Assembly: GCF_000834655.1 (NCBI RefSeq)
Contig: NZ_JXQQ01000007.1
Coordinates: 88,749 to 152,748 of the forward strand
Direction: 5' to 3'
Source: Variovorax paradoxus
GTDB lineage: Bacteria; Pseudomonadota; Gammaproteobacteria; Burkholderiales; Burkholderiaceae_C
DNA length: 64,000 bases
Below, one piece after another: positions 15,249-25,034 of the stretch. How positions within the stretch are numbered: position 1 is the stretch's first letter; each line of letters opens with the position of its first letter. The position numbers and the translations under genes are program-made. The notes under the pieces are model-generated. The model saw nothing but the letters and a program-made list of their open reading frames with translations. It was not told the DNA's origin and made no database searches.

Positions 15249-16549
15249 GCAGCATTGCGTCTCCGTTGCAGGGCGCTGCCGCCGGGACAAAGCGCCAGAG
15301 CATCTGGAAGATCGGTGCCGCCACCATGGTCGGCACGGCCATCGAGGCCTTCGACTTCCTGGCCTACGGCACCGCCGCGGCGCTGGTGTTCAACAAGCTC
15401 TTCTTCCCCAACTTCGATCCGACCGTCGGCACGCTGGCCGCCTTCGGCACCTTCGCGAGCGGCATGCTGGCGCGGCCGTTGGGAGGCATCGTCTTCGGGC
15501 ACTTCGGCGACCGGCTGGGCAGGAAGTCGATGCTGACGCTGAGCCTGCTGATGATGGGCATCTGCACCGTGCTCATCGGCTTGCTGCCGACCTACGAATC
15601 GATCGGCCTCTGGGCTGCCGTGCTGCTGGTGCTGCTGCGCATAGGGCAGGGGCTTTCGTTCGGCGGCGAACTCGGCGGCGCGATGCTGATGGCCGTGGAG
15701 CATGCGCCGCCCAAGTGGCGCTCGCTGGTGGGCAGCATGCCGCAGATGGGCGCACCCATCGGCGTGTTGCTGTCCTCGGGCGCCTTCGCGCTGGTGACGC
15801 AACTGCCCGAGGCGAGCTTCCTGAGCTGGGGCTGGCGGCTGCCGTTTCTTGCGAGCGCGGTGCTGATCGTGCTGGGCGTGTTCATCCGCATGAAGGTGGA
15901 GGAGTCGCCCGAGTTCATGCAGGTGAAGGTGCGCCAGAAGACCGCGGTGCTGCCGGCACGCGAAGTGGTCGTGGCGCACTGGAGGCCCTTGCTGCTGAGC
16001 ATCGGCGGCAAGCTGGCCGAGGTGACGCTGATCTACACGATCCTGGTGTTCTCGATCTCGTATGCGACGAGCCGCCTCGGGTTCTCGCGGGCCGATGCGC
16101 TGCACGCGTTGATCGCCGGCTCGGTGGTCATGGTCTTCACCATTCCTGCCAGCGGATGGCTCGCCGACAAGGTGGGCGCGCGGCGGCTCTATGTGTTCGG
16201 CGGGCTGCTGCTGGCGGTGATGGCGGTGCCGCTGTTCCAGGCAATCGGCAGCGGGTCGCTCACGGCGTACACGGTGGCGATGGTGGTGGCGCTGTCGATC
16301 AACTACGCACTGATGTTCGCGCCGCAGTCGAACCTGTATGCGGCGCAGTTCCCGCCGGAGCTGCGCTACTCGGGCATCTCCATCGGCATCCAGTTCGCGG
16401 CGGCCATCGGCGGCGGGCTGGCGCCGATCATCGCGGCGACGCTGGTGGCGAAGTATTCGAGCATCGTGCCGGTGGGCATCTATGTGGCCGTGCTCGGCGT
16501 GGTCGCCGCGGTGTGCGCGTACCTGATGCGGCCGACATCGAACGAATGA
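15245..16549 (+). CDS. MFS transporter, metabolite:H+ symporter (MHS) family
   Basis: This is a 434-residue inner membrane transporter with 12 predicted membrane segments. MHS-subfamily features are KIGAATMVGTAIEAFDFLAYGTAAALVF at the first helix, the loop-2 motif GHFGDRLGRKSML, the RIGQGLSFGGELGGAMLMAVEHAPPKWRSLVGS region and a long central loop RMKVEESPEFMQ. MHS members import dicarboxylates, shikimate, proline/betaine and similar compounds with protons. It overlaps the aldolase gene by 4 bp, which indicates translational coupling and supply of that enzyme's substrate. Confidence 0.92.
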   Translation: MSSIASPLQGAAAGTKRQSIWKIGAATMVGTAIEAFDFLAYGTAAALVFNKLFFPNFDPTVGTLAAFGTFASGMLARPLGGIVFGHFGDRLGRKSMLTLSLLMMGICTVLIGLLPTYESIGLWAAVLLVLLRIGQGLSFGGELGGAMLMAVEHAPPKWRSLVGSMPQMGAPIGVLLSSGAFALVTQLPEASFLSWGWRLPFLASAVLIVLGVFIRMKVEESPEFMQVKVRQKTAVLPAREVVVAHWRPLLLSIGGKLAEVTLIYTILVFSISYATSRLGFSRADALHALIAGSVVMVFTIPASGWLADKVGARRLYVFGGLLLAVMAVPLFQAIGSGSLTAYTVAMVVALSINYALMFAPQSNLYAAQFPPELRYSGISIGIQFAAAIGGGLAPIIAATLVAKYSSIVPVGIYVAVLGVVAAVCAYLMRPTSNE

Positions 16550-16585
16550 ACGAACGAGTGAATCGAACGGACGGACGGGCGATCG

Positions 16586-18313
16586 TCAGGAGTGCCCGTC
16601 CACCCGCATCTGGAAGAGGAAGTAGGGCGGGATGCAGGCGCCGCGCCCTTCGGGCTGGCCTTCGGCTTGCGCGCAGATGAAGTCGTCGCGGCAGGGCTGC
16701 TGCGCCGAGCAACTGCGCAGGTTGCCGGGCCGCGTGTGTTTGCCCAGGCATTCGCCGAAAGGCCGGTTCGCGGCCAGGCACTGGTTGAAGTCGCTGAGGA
16801 TGGCGATGCCGCCGCAGGTGCCGTTCTCGTCGAGCGGATCGCAAGGGCCCGAGCACATGCCGCCCGGGAACCCGACCGAGGTTTTCTCGCACACCGAGAA
16901 CACGCCCTCGCAGGCGATGCGCGGCAGCTTCTCGGCGCGGTCCAGCCACGGGTTTGCGGACTGCGTGATGCGCGTGGGCTCGCAGCTTGCGCCGACCGTG
17001 GCTTTCTCGGGCGTGGCGCTTGTGGTGCCCGGCTCGGCGAGTGGCCGGAACGGGTCGGGCTGCGGCGTCGAAGGCGCTGCGCGCACATAGGTGCTGCGGC
17101 GCGCGAGTTCGTCCTGCAGGTGCGGCGAGTGCGGCAGCGCGAGCGCATTGCCGGTCGTGAAAGTGCGCGATGCGCCGCGCCGGTCGATGCCCAGCAGATG
17201 AAAGCCCGCGACCGCGCGGCTCTGGTGACAGCCTGCGCAACTGAGGTCGTCGAGGCGGCGCAGCACGGCTTGCGGCGACTGCAGCGTGCGGCTGCCGGGA
17301 ACGGCTTGCCAGTCGCTGGGTGCGTAGACCTGCGCGAACGGCCGGTTCGCAAGCCGCGCAAGTCCGTGCGGTGCGACGGAGATCGATTCGGTCGCGAGGA
17401 ATTTCTCGGGAATCTGCACCGAGGCCTCGTCCAGCGCGCGCAGGTTGGCCGGTTGTTGCAGCCACTGCTGCAGTTCCTTGCGCAGCGGCGCACTGGCCTT
17501 CAGGCGCGCGACGTCGGGCGTGTTCTCGAGCGGTGCCACGTCGAAGCGCTTCGTGCCGGGGTTCCAGCGGAAGGCGCGCAGCATGTATTCGGCATGGCCA
17601 CCAAGATCGGGCCGCACCGCGGAGGGCCAGCGCACGCTCTGCAGGTTGGTGGTGACCTGCGCGATGCGCGCGGGGGCAAGGCGCTGCGGCGCGAGCGGGC
17701 CGTCGGGCGACACCAGCCAGCGGCCGAGCGCCTCGTCGGGCATCGCAGCCTGCGGCGGCTGCCAGCGTCGCGCGGCGTCGGCGCAGCTGCCGTTGGCATC
17801 GGGCGCATCGCCGCGCAGTTCGACGTTGACGGTCATCGGCAAGCGCGACTGCATCGCAGCGGTGCGGTACGCGAGCCGGTACACGAGCCGCGTCTCGCCG
17901 CAGGCGCCGCCCTGGAAAGGGCGGCGGTCCATGCGGTTGGCCACGCCGACCAGTTCGAAGAAGGCGTCGCGGCTTGCAAGCCAGCGCGCGTCGAACAGCC
18001 GGTGCGGATAGCGCGAGATGCCGACACCGGCCTGTTTGTCAGTGCGCTGGATGCGCGCAAGGCTGTCTCCGAGTGGCGCGGCGATGGACTGCCATGCCGG
18101 CGAACGCATCAACGACTGGTTGGTCGCGATGCCGTCGGATGCAGGGGGAGCACCGCCGATCCAATGGGCGAAAACGGCGCCGGATCTTTCGGCGGCCTGC
18201 AGTGCAGCCGGCGAGGTGACGAGCAGCAGTGGCTCTGCCGCGTGTGTGAAAGCCGGTGCGAGCGACAGTGCGAACGCGAGCGCGAAGGGCAGGCTGTGTT
18301 TGAAGGTCGGCAC
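16586..18313 (-). CDS. Secreted CxxCH-motif protein with Cys-rich C-terminus, unknown function
   Basis: This is a 575-residue exported protein with a signal peptide of about 25 residues (ending THA-AEP). It contains VANRMDRRPFQGGACGETRLVYRL, a motif shared by a poorly described family in myxobacteria and proteobacteria. A single c-type heme motif (SCAGCHQS, Cys359-x2-Cys362-His363) follows. The last 150 residues hold more than a dozen Cys in pairs (CEGVFSVCEK, CSGPCDP, CSAQQPCRDDFICAQ), suggesting a disulfide-rich module. It could be a periplasmic or outer-membrane monoheme protein, but no enzyme activity can be assigned. It is convergent with the MHS transporter gene. Confidence 0.8.
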   Translation of the reverse strand: MPTFKHSLPFALAFALSLAPAFTHAAEPLLLVTSPAALQAAERSGAVFAHWIGGAPPASDGIATNQSLMRSPAWQSIAAPLGDSLARIQRTDKQAGVGISRYPHRLFDARWLASRDAFFELVGVANRMDRRPFQGGACGETRLVYRLAYRTAAMQSRLPMTVNVELRGDAPDANGSCADAARRWQPPQAAMPDEALGRWLVSPDGPLAPQRLAPARIAQVTTNLQSVRWPSAVRPDLGGHAEYMLRAFRWNPGTKRFDVAPLENTPDVARLKASAPLRKELQQWLQQPANLRALDEASVQIPEKFLATESISVAPHGLARLANRPFAQVYAPSDWQAVPGSRTLQSPQAVLRRLDDLSCAGCHQSRAVAGFHLLGIDRRGASRTFTTGNALALPHSPHLQDELARRSTYVRAAPSTPQPDPFRPLAEPGTTSATPEKATVGASCEPTRITQSANPWLDRAEKLPRIACEGVFSVCEKTSVGFPGGMCSGPCDPLDENGTCGGIAILSDFNQCLAANRPFGECLGKHTRPGNLRSCSAQQPCRDDFICAQAEGQPEGRGACIPPYFLFQMRVDGHS

Positions 18314-18326
18314 GCGGCCGATTGTG

Positions 18327-18710
18327 TCAGCGCCGGGGCGTGATGTTCAGTGCCGCGCAGAAGTCGTAGAACGCCTCTAGCTGAAGGGATTTGTCGAAGA
18401 CCGCATCGACGCCCGCGGAGAGCGCGCCCTCGCGCACCTCGGAGGTTGCGTAGTTCATCAGCACCACGGTGCGTTGCGCGGGGGACTTGTGGTCCTTCAA
18501 ATACTGCGCCACGGTGAGCCCGTTGCCCTCGGCAAGGAACACGTCGATGACCGCTGCATCCCATTCGCCGGGGTTGGCCTTGAGCCAGTCGATCGCTTCG
18601 GTGGAAGTGGTTGCGGTGCCGATGACATCGCATTCGGAAAATTCTTGCAGCCCATCGGTCAGCGTCGTCGCGATCAAAGGGTTGTCTTCTATGAGGTAGA
18701 TGCGGGTCAT
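18327..18710 (-). CDS. Stand-alone response regulator receiver domain protein
   Basis: This is a 127-residue CheY-like receiver without an output domain. The acidic pair is in YLIEDNP (residues 8-9), the predicted phosphorylation site is Asp56 (AAVIDVFLAEG), and the conserved Lys is in VFDKSLQ. The Thr/Ser switch position reads VVLMNYATS, slightly unusual. I chose ATG at 18708-18710 because the receiver fold begins at the next residue; ATG at 18735-18737 would add nine residues. It is divergent from a second stand-alone receiver at 18881, and no kinase is adjacent. It lies 13 bp upstream of the CxxCH protein gene on the same strand. Confidence 0.85.
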   Translation of the reverse strand: MTRIYLIEDNPLIATTLTDGLQEFSECDVIGTATTSTEAIDWLKANPGEWDAAVIDVFLAEGNGLTVAQYLKDHKSPAQRTVVLMNYATSEVREGALSAGVDAVFDKSLQLEAFYDFCAALNITPRR

Positions 18711-18880
18711 CGTTGTTGGCGAGAGGGTACGGTCCATCGGCTTGTCTCGGCCGAGGAAGCAATTGTCGGGGCGGAGGCCCGCGGCCGAGTAAGACAACGC
18801 CGCCATCTGTCGTACATCCCTGTAGGGTGGTGGCTCGCAAGTGATGCAACACGGCGGGTTGTCTGGAAAAATGCAACGCA

Positions 18881-19249
18881 ATGACCACTGACTCGCAACC
18901 CAAGCTTCGCGTGCTGCTCGTGGAGGATGACGTCGACACCCTCGCCACCACCCTGAAACTGCTCGAGGCCCTGGGGCACTGGGCCACCGGCGTCAAGAGC
19001 GCGGAGGCCGCGATCGCGCGCTTCTTCCACGGGGCCTTCGATGTGGTGATGGTGGACATCGGCCTGCCCGCGCTGTCGGGGCATGACTTCGCCGAGCGAT
19101 TGCTGCGCGATCACCACGTGCCCGTGATCTTCGTGACGGGGCAGGCACAACCGGCCGAGCCGATGGCAGGAACCACCTGGCTGCGCAAGCCCTACACCGT
19201 CGAGCAGCTGACCGAGGCGCTGGAGCGCGCGGTGGTGTCGCCCTCGTAG
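18881..19249 (+). CDS. Stand-alone response regulator receiver domain protein
   Basis: This is a 122-residue receiver-only protein. It has LLVEDDVDTLATTLKLLEALGH with the acidic pocket at residues 15-17, phospho-acceptor Asp59 (VVMVDIGLPALSG), Thr in IFVTGQ, and Lys-Pro in WLRKPYT. It is closest to receivers found in hybrid histidine kinases, so it may be a phosphorelay intermediate. It lies head to head with another receiver gene. No histidine kinase gene is next to either, so partners must be encoded elsewhere. Confidence 0.88.
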   Translation: MTTDSQPKLRVLLVEDDVDTLATTLKLLEALGHWATGVKSAEAAIARFFHGAFDVVMVDIGLPALSGHDFAERLLRDHHVPVIFVTGQAQPAEPMAGTTWLRKPYTVEQLTEALERAVVSPS

Positions 19250-19349
19250 CCAGGCAACGGGCCGTTCCGGTGCGACGCCGGGCTACTGCATGGCCGGCCG
19301 CCAGCGGGTGGAAGAGCCCGCGTGAGAAAATCGCCGCCTTCTGCGCCCG

Positions 19350-20360
19350 ATGTCCGGGCCGATGCCGACAACAGGATCCCGCGTTTTGGAAGAGAAGGTC
19401 ATCTCCGTTGCACCCATGATGGACTGGACGGACCGTCATTGCCGGTACTTCCACCGCCTGATGTCGCGTCACGCGCTGCTCTACACCGAGATGGTGACGA
19501 CCGGCGCCCTGGTTCACGGCGACGTGCCCCGGCACCTTCGCTTCAATGCCGAAGAACACCCCGTGGCGCTGCAACTCGGGGGCAGCGAGCCGGCCGACCT
19601 CGCGCATTGCGCGAAGCTCGGCCAGGAATGGGGCTACGACGAGATCAACCTCAATTGCGGCTGCCCGAGCGAGCGCGTGCAGCGCGGCGCGTTCGGGGCC
19701 TGCCTCATGAACGAGCCCCAGCTGGTCGCCGACTGCGTGAAGGCGATGGTCGATGTGGTCGACGTGCCGGTCACGGTCAAGCACCGCATCGGCATCGACA
19801 AGATCGAAAGCTACGAGTTCGTGCGCGACTTCGTGGGCCAGGTGAGCGAAGCGGGGTGCGGCACGTTCATCGTGCATGCGCGCAATGCCTGGCTGCAGGG
19901 CCTGAGCCCGAAACAGAACCGCGAGATCCCGCCCCTGCGCTACGCGCTGGTGCATCGCCTGAAGCACGACTTTCCGGCGCTGAAGTTTTCCATCAACGGC
20001 GGCATCTCCGTCAATGAGCAGGTGCACGAGCATCTGCGGTTGCTCGATGGCGTGATGGTCGGGCGCGAGGCGTATCACAACCCCTGGTGGCTCGCCGAGT
20101 GGGATGCCGAGTTCTTCGGCGCCGCGCCGCAGCCGCTCACGCGCGAAGACGTGGAATCGCTCATGTGCAACTACATGGTTCGCGAGGCCGCCGAGCACGG
20201 CACGCAGTGGTCGTCGATCGCACGTCACATGCTGGGCCTGCGCAACGGCTTGCCCGGCGCGCGGCGCTGGCGCCAAGTCTGGAGCGACCACCGCCTGAAG
20301 ACGCGCCCGCCGCACGAGGTGATGGCGCTCGCGCACGAACCGGTCGCGCAGGCCGCCTGA
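19350..20360 (+). CDS. dusA: tRNA-dihydrouridine(20/20a) synthase DusA
   Basis: This flavoenzyme reduces U20/U20a in the D-loop of tRNAs. The 336 residues have the DusA-type N-terminus ISVAPMMDWTDRHCRYFHRLMSRHALLYTEMVTTGAL, the catalytic Cys in INLNCGCPSERVQRGAFGACLM (Cys105 of the GCP), VKHRIGID, FIVHARNAWLQGLSPKQNR (a DusA-specific stretch) and FSINGGI with VMVGREAYHNPW. The C-terminal helical tRNA-binding domain is complete. It appears monocistronic with a hairpin terminator just downstream. Confidence 0.95.
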   Translation: MSGPMPTTGSRVLEEKVISVAPMMDWTDRHCRYFHRLMSRHALLYTEMVTTGALVHGDVPRHLRFNAEEHPVALQLGGSEPADLAHCAKLGQEWGYDEINLNCGCPSERVQRGAFGACLMNEPQLVADCVKAMVDVVDVPVTVKHRIGIDKIESYEFVRDFVGQVSEAGCGTFIVHARNAWLQGLSPKQNREIPPLRYALVHRLKHDFPALKFSINGGISVNEQVHEHLRLLDGVMVGREAYHNPWWLAEWDAEFFGAAPQPLTREDVESLMCNYMVREAAEHGTQWSSIARHMLGLRNGLPGARRWRQVWSDHRLKTRPPHEVMALAHEPVAQAA

Positions 20361-20368
20361 GCCGCCTG

Positions 20369-20410
20369 AGCGGCCGGCCAGCGGGCCAGCGGGCCAGCGG
20401 GCCGCTTTTT
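20369..20410 (+). terminator. Probable terminator of dusA with tandem repeats in its loop
   Basis: AGCGGCC (20369-20375) pairs with GGCCGCT (20400-20406) and is followed by a run of T to 20410. The loop consists largely of three tandem copies of AGCGGGCC, so the hairpin may form in alternative registers. It starts nine bases after the dusA stop. Confidence 0.55.
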
Positions 20411-20518
20411 CGCTTCCCCGCTCATTCGTCACATCGTCGAATTCGGTGATTTCGTGCGTTAGTTCGCTCGAATGAGCTCTTTTTAATCGCCGAATCGAGG
20501 CGTTTTACCTTCTTTTAA

Positions 20519-20533
20519 CGGAACATGGTTCCG
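20519..20533. promoter_or_regulatory. Palindrome CGGAAC-ATG-GTTCCG upstream of the IclR gene
   Basis: Perfect 6-bp arms around a 3-base spacer lie 86 bases upstream of the IclR-type start codon, within the A+T-rich stretch 20430-20530 where its promoter must lie. IclR-family operators commonly are GGAAC/GTTCC-like or TGGAA/TTCCA-like palindromes, so autoregulation is plausible. Confidence 0.42.
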
Positions 20534-20618
20534 AAACAATGCGGCAACAGTGTGGCTCGCCCGCCCGTTTTTGCTCAAGAATAAAGAGGTCAGGGGAAAC
20601 AATAAAAGAGGTTCTCAC

Positions 20619-21404
20619 ATGAGCGAAGCTGTGGGCAGCAAAGAGGAAGTGAGCGCGCTGGCACGCGGCTTGGTACTACTCAAGACCATCGGCATGGCCG
20701 CTGCACCGATGGGCAACCGGGATCTGGCCGACACGACCGGCATTCCGAAAGCGACCGTCTCGCGATTGACCGCAACGCTGGTAGGTGCCGGGTACCTGCG
20801 TCAGGCTCGCGACAGCGAGCGCTTCAGCCTCGGGCCGGCGCTCCTGGACATGAGCAGCCGGTACCTGCGCCATTTCGACCTGCGAACGATGGCGCGCCCG
20901 TATCTGACCGAGCTGTCGGAGTTCGCGGGCGCAAGCATCCACATGGGCGTGCGCGACGAGCTCGACATGCTGGTCATCGACTCGCTGCGTCCCCGCTCGG
21001 CGCTCATCAGTTCGCGCATCGAGGTGGGATCGCGCCTGTCGATCACCACTTCGGCTGCGGGCCGCGCGTACCTGGCGGCGCTGCCCGATCCGGAGCGGGA
21101 CGTGCTGCTCGAGCAGATCCGCACCGAGACCGGCGAGAACTGGTCCACGGTGGCACCGCGGCTGATGGCGGGCATCGAGGAATACACGCGGCTGGGCTAT
21201 TGCAGCTCCTTCGGCGAATGGCACCCGCATATCCACTCCCTGGGCTTTGCGCTGCAAGGCCCGAGCGGCGAGCGCTACGGCCTGAGCTGCGGAGGCCCGG
21301 CCTATCTGCTGCCCAAGGACGTCATGCTGGACCGCGTGGCGCCCCGCCTGCTTGACGTAGCCCGGCGGATTGCAACGGAAGCCGGCACAGTCACCCCCAA
21401 CTGA
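20619..21404 (+). CDS. IclR family transcriptional regulator
   Basis: This is a 261-residue protein. The N-terminal winged helix (about 14-75: ALARGLVLLKTIGMAAAPMGNRDLADTTGIPKATVSRLTATLVGAGYL) and the C-terminal GAF-like effector domain with ASIHMGVRDELDMLVIDSLR and GYCSSFGEWHPHIHSLGFAL identify the family. The ATG at 20619 was chosen over an upstream ATG at 20550 because homologous sequence begins with ALARGL shortly after. No catabolic operon adjoins it. The next gene is a convergent GntR regulator, so its target is probably elsewhere. Confidence 0.9.
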   Translation: MSEAVGSKEEVSALARGLVLLKTIGMAAAPMGNRDLADTTGIPKATVSRLTATLVGAGYLRQARDSERFSLGPALLDMSSRYLRHFDLRTMARPYLTELSEFAGASIHMGVRDELDMLVIDSLRPRSALISSRIEVGSRLSITTSAAGRAYLAALPDPERDVLLEQIRTETGENWSTVAPRLMAGIEEYTRLGYCSSFGEWHPHIHSLGFALQGPSGERYGLSCGGPAYLLPKDVMLDRVAPRLLDVARRIATEAGTVTPN

Positions 21405-21466
21405 ACCTAAGAGAGCGCTGCCTTTTCGCGGGATACCGCGGAACCGGCTCCGCCGGGCCGCAGGTA

Positions 21467-21522
21467 TCGCCCCCGGAAGGGGGAAGGCGAAGCGACACGA
21501 AGTGCGCGAAGCCTGGGGGCGA
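21467..21522. repeat. Intergenic palindromic repeat between IclR and GntR genes
   Basis: The element is bounded by TCGCCCCC (21467-21474) and GGGGGCGA (21515-21522). Inside it are CCGGAAGGGGG and GCGAAGCGACACGAAGTGCGCGAAGC, the kind of short repeat scattered between Comamonadaceae genes. It fills most of the gap between two convergent stop codons and may serve as a bidirectional terminator. Confidence 0.6.
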
Positions 21523-21524
21523 GC

Positions 21525-22181
21525 CTAATTCGCCGCTTCGAGGCCGTTCTTGAAGTGCTCGCGCATGCGCGCCATGGCAGCGGCTGCGTCGCGCGCCTCG
21601 ATGGCCGCCATCACCGAGCGGTGCTCGGCCAGCGACTCGGCAATGCGTCCCGCCTTCAGCAGCGAGTTGTGGCGGTTCAGCTTCATCACCTTGCGCAGGT
21701 CGGCCACCATCTGGTCGCGCCACTTGTTGTTGGCGATGGCCAGGAGCTGCATGTGGAAGCGCTCGTTGAGCGCAAAGAAATGCTCGCGGTCTTCCTTGCC
21801 CGGCGCGGCGGCGGCTTCGAGCTCGGTGTGCAGGCGCTTCAATTCGGCACGCTCGGCATCGGTGGCGCGTTCGGCCACCACGCCGGCCGCGTCGCTCTCC
21901 AGCAGCGAGAGCAGGTGGTAGACGTCCGCCAGGTCCTGCTCCGACACCTCGGTCACGTAGGCGCCGCGGCGCAGCTTCATCGTTACCAGTCCTTCGGCGG
22001 CCAGCACCTTCAGCGCTTCGCGCAGCGGTGTGCGGCTGATGCCGTATTCCTCGGCGAGCTTGAGCTCGTCGATCCAGCTGCCGGGCTCCAGCTCGCGGCG
22101 GAAGATCCGCTGGCGCAGCAGCTCGGCCACTTCTTCGTACAGGGCGCGCGGGGTGAGCGGGGTCAGGGGGACGGCGGACAT
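21525..22181 (-). CDS. GntR family regulator, FCD (FadR) subfamily
   Basis: This is a 218-residue regulator. The winged helix domain (about 10-75) has LYEEVAELLRQRIFRRELEPGSWIDELKLAEEYGISRTPLREALKVLAAEGLV. The all-helical FCD ligand domain follows, with metal-site His in FFALNERFHMQLLAIANNKW and LAEHRSVMAAIEARD. It is divergent from methylmalonyl-CoA mutase at 22322 across a 140-bp gap that contains an A+T-rich AATTAATAATT stretch near 22210. The likely role is control of the propionate operon in response to an acyl-CoA or organic acid; this is inference from position. Confidence 0.92.
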   Translation of the reverse strand: MSAVPLTPLTPRALYEEVAELLRQRIFRRELEPGSWIDELKLAEEYGISRTPLREALKVLAAEGLVTMKLRRGAYVTEVSEQDLADVYHLLSLLESDAAGVVAERATDAERAELKRLHTELEAAAAPGKEDREHFFALNERFHMQLLAIANNKWRDQMVADLRKVMKLNRHNSLLKAGRIAESLAEHRSVMAAIEARDAAAAMARMREHFKNGLEAAN

Positions 22182-22321
22182 GGGCAGGAATGTACCGCAG
22201 AAAACGGGTTTGAATTAATAATTATGGATGGGTTAGACTCGCTGCCGGCCTGCAAATCCTTGCGGGCGAATCTGCGAATCCCTGTAATCCCCTGCAAGAC
22301 AACTGCAAAGCGGCGCCTTCC

Positions 22322-24484
<2,163 letters not shown>

Positions 24485-24498
24485 CGGGGACGCCAGAC

Positions 24499-25008
24499 GT
24501 GGGCGATCTTTTGTCGCGGCTGTCGCTGCAGCCTGTGGATTCCAGCGATTTCGAGGACATGCTGGCCGTGCGCATCGATGCGATGCGCCCGAGCCTGGAG
24601 CGTGTCGGGCGCTTCGACCTCGCGCGTTCGCGCGAACGGCTGAGCGCCGGTTTTGCCGTGCCGTTCATGCACCACATCGTGCTGGACGGCGACCAGCGCG
24701 TCGGCTTCGTCACGCTCAAGCCCGAAGGCGCGGATGCGCTGCGACTGGACCACCTGTACCTGCGTACCGGCTTCCAGGGCAGCGGCATCGGCGAATGGGT
24801 GGTGCGCTGGGCGAAGGCAGAGGCGCGCGAGAAGAAGCTCGACATCAAGCTCACCGCGCTCGTGCAGAGCGATGCCAACCGCTTCTACCTGCGGCACGGC
24901 TTCGTGCTCGAAGGCGAGGAGGGCGTCGACCTGCACTACCGCTGGCGCGTCCAGGACACAAGCGTCCTCTCGAACGTCCACTCGAAAACAACCACCCGTT
25001 CGGGCTGA
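24499..25008 (+). CDS. GNAT family N-acetyltransferase
   Basis: This is a 169-residue acetyltransferase-fold protein with the acetyl-CoA binding loop TGFQGSGIGEWVVRWAKAEA (about residues 95-113) and the C-terminal LVQSDANRFYLRHGFVLEGEEG typical of GNAT enzymes. The substrate is unknown. It starts with GTG 14 bases after the mutase stop, so it is translated from the same message. Its last residues (TRSG) and stop codon are supplied by a copy of the palindromic repeat at 24996-25020, so the original C-terminus was probably replaced when the repeat was inserted. Confidence 0.82.
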   Translation: MGDLLSRLSLQPVDSSDFEDMLAVRIDAMRPSLERVGRFDLARSRERLSAGFAVPFMHHIVLDGDQRVGFVTLKPEGADALRLDHLYLRTGFQGSGIGEWVVRWAKAEAREKKLDIKLTALVQSDANRFYLRHGFVLEGEEGVDLHYRWRVQDTSVLSNVHSKTTTRSG

Positions 25009-25020
25009 GCTTGTCGAAGC
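24996..25020. repeat. Palindromic-family repeat, copy 1 (forward)
   Basis: This is a 25-bp sequence beginning CCGTTCGGGCTGAGCTTG and ending TCGAAGC. It is identical to the left arm of the hairpin at 31772-31796 and the reverse complement of the copy at 25325-25348. It contributes the GNAT stop codon and lies 15 bases ahead of the GIY-YIG start. Confidence 0.85.
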
Positions 25021-25034
25021 CTTCCACCACCCTC

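Noticed and set aside
20369..20405. Tandem GC-rich repeats as a possible CRISPR remnant
   Set aside because: The unit is only 8 bp and repeats directly without spacers. It fits a terminator loop, and no cas genes are present.
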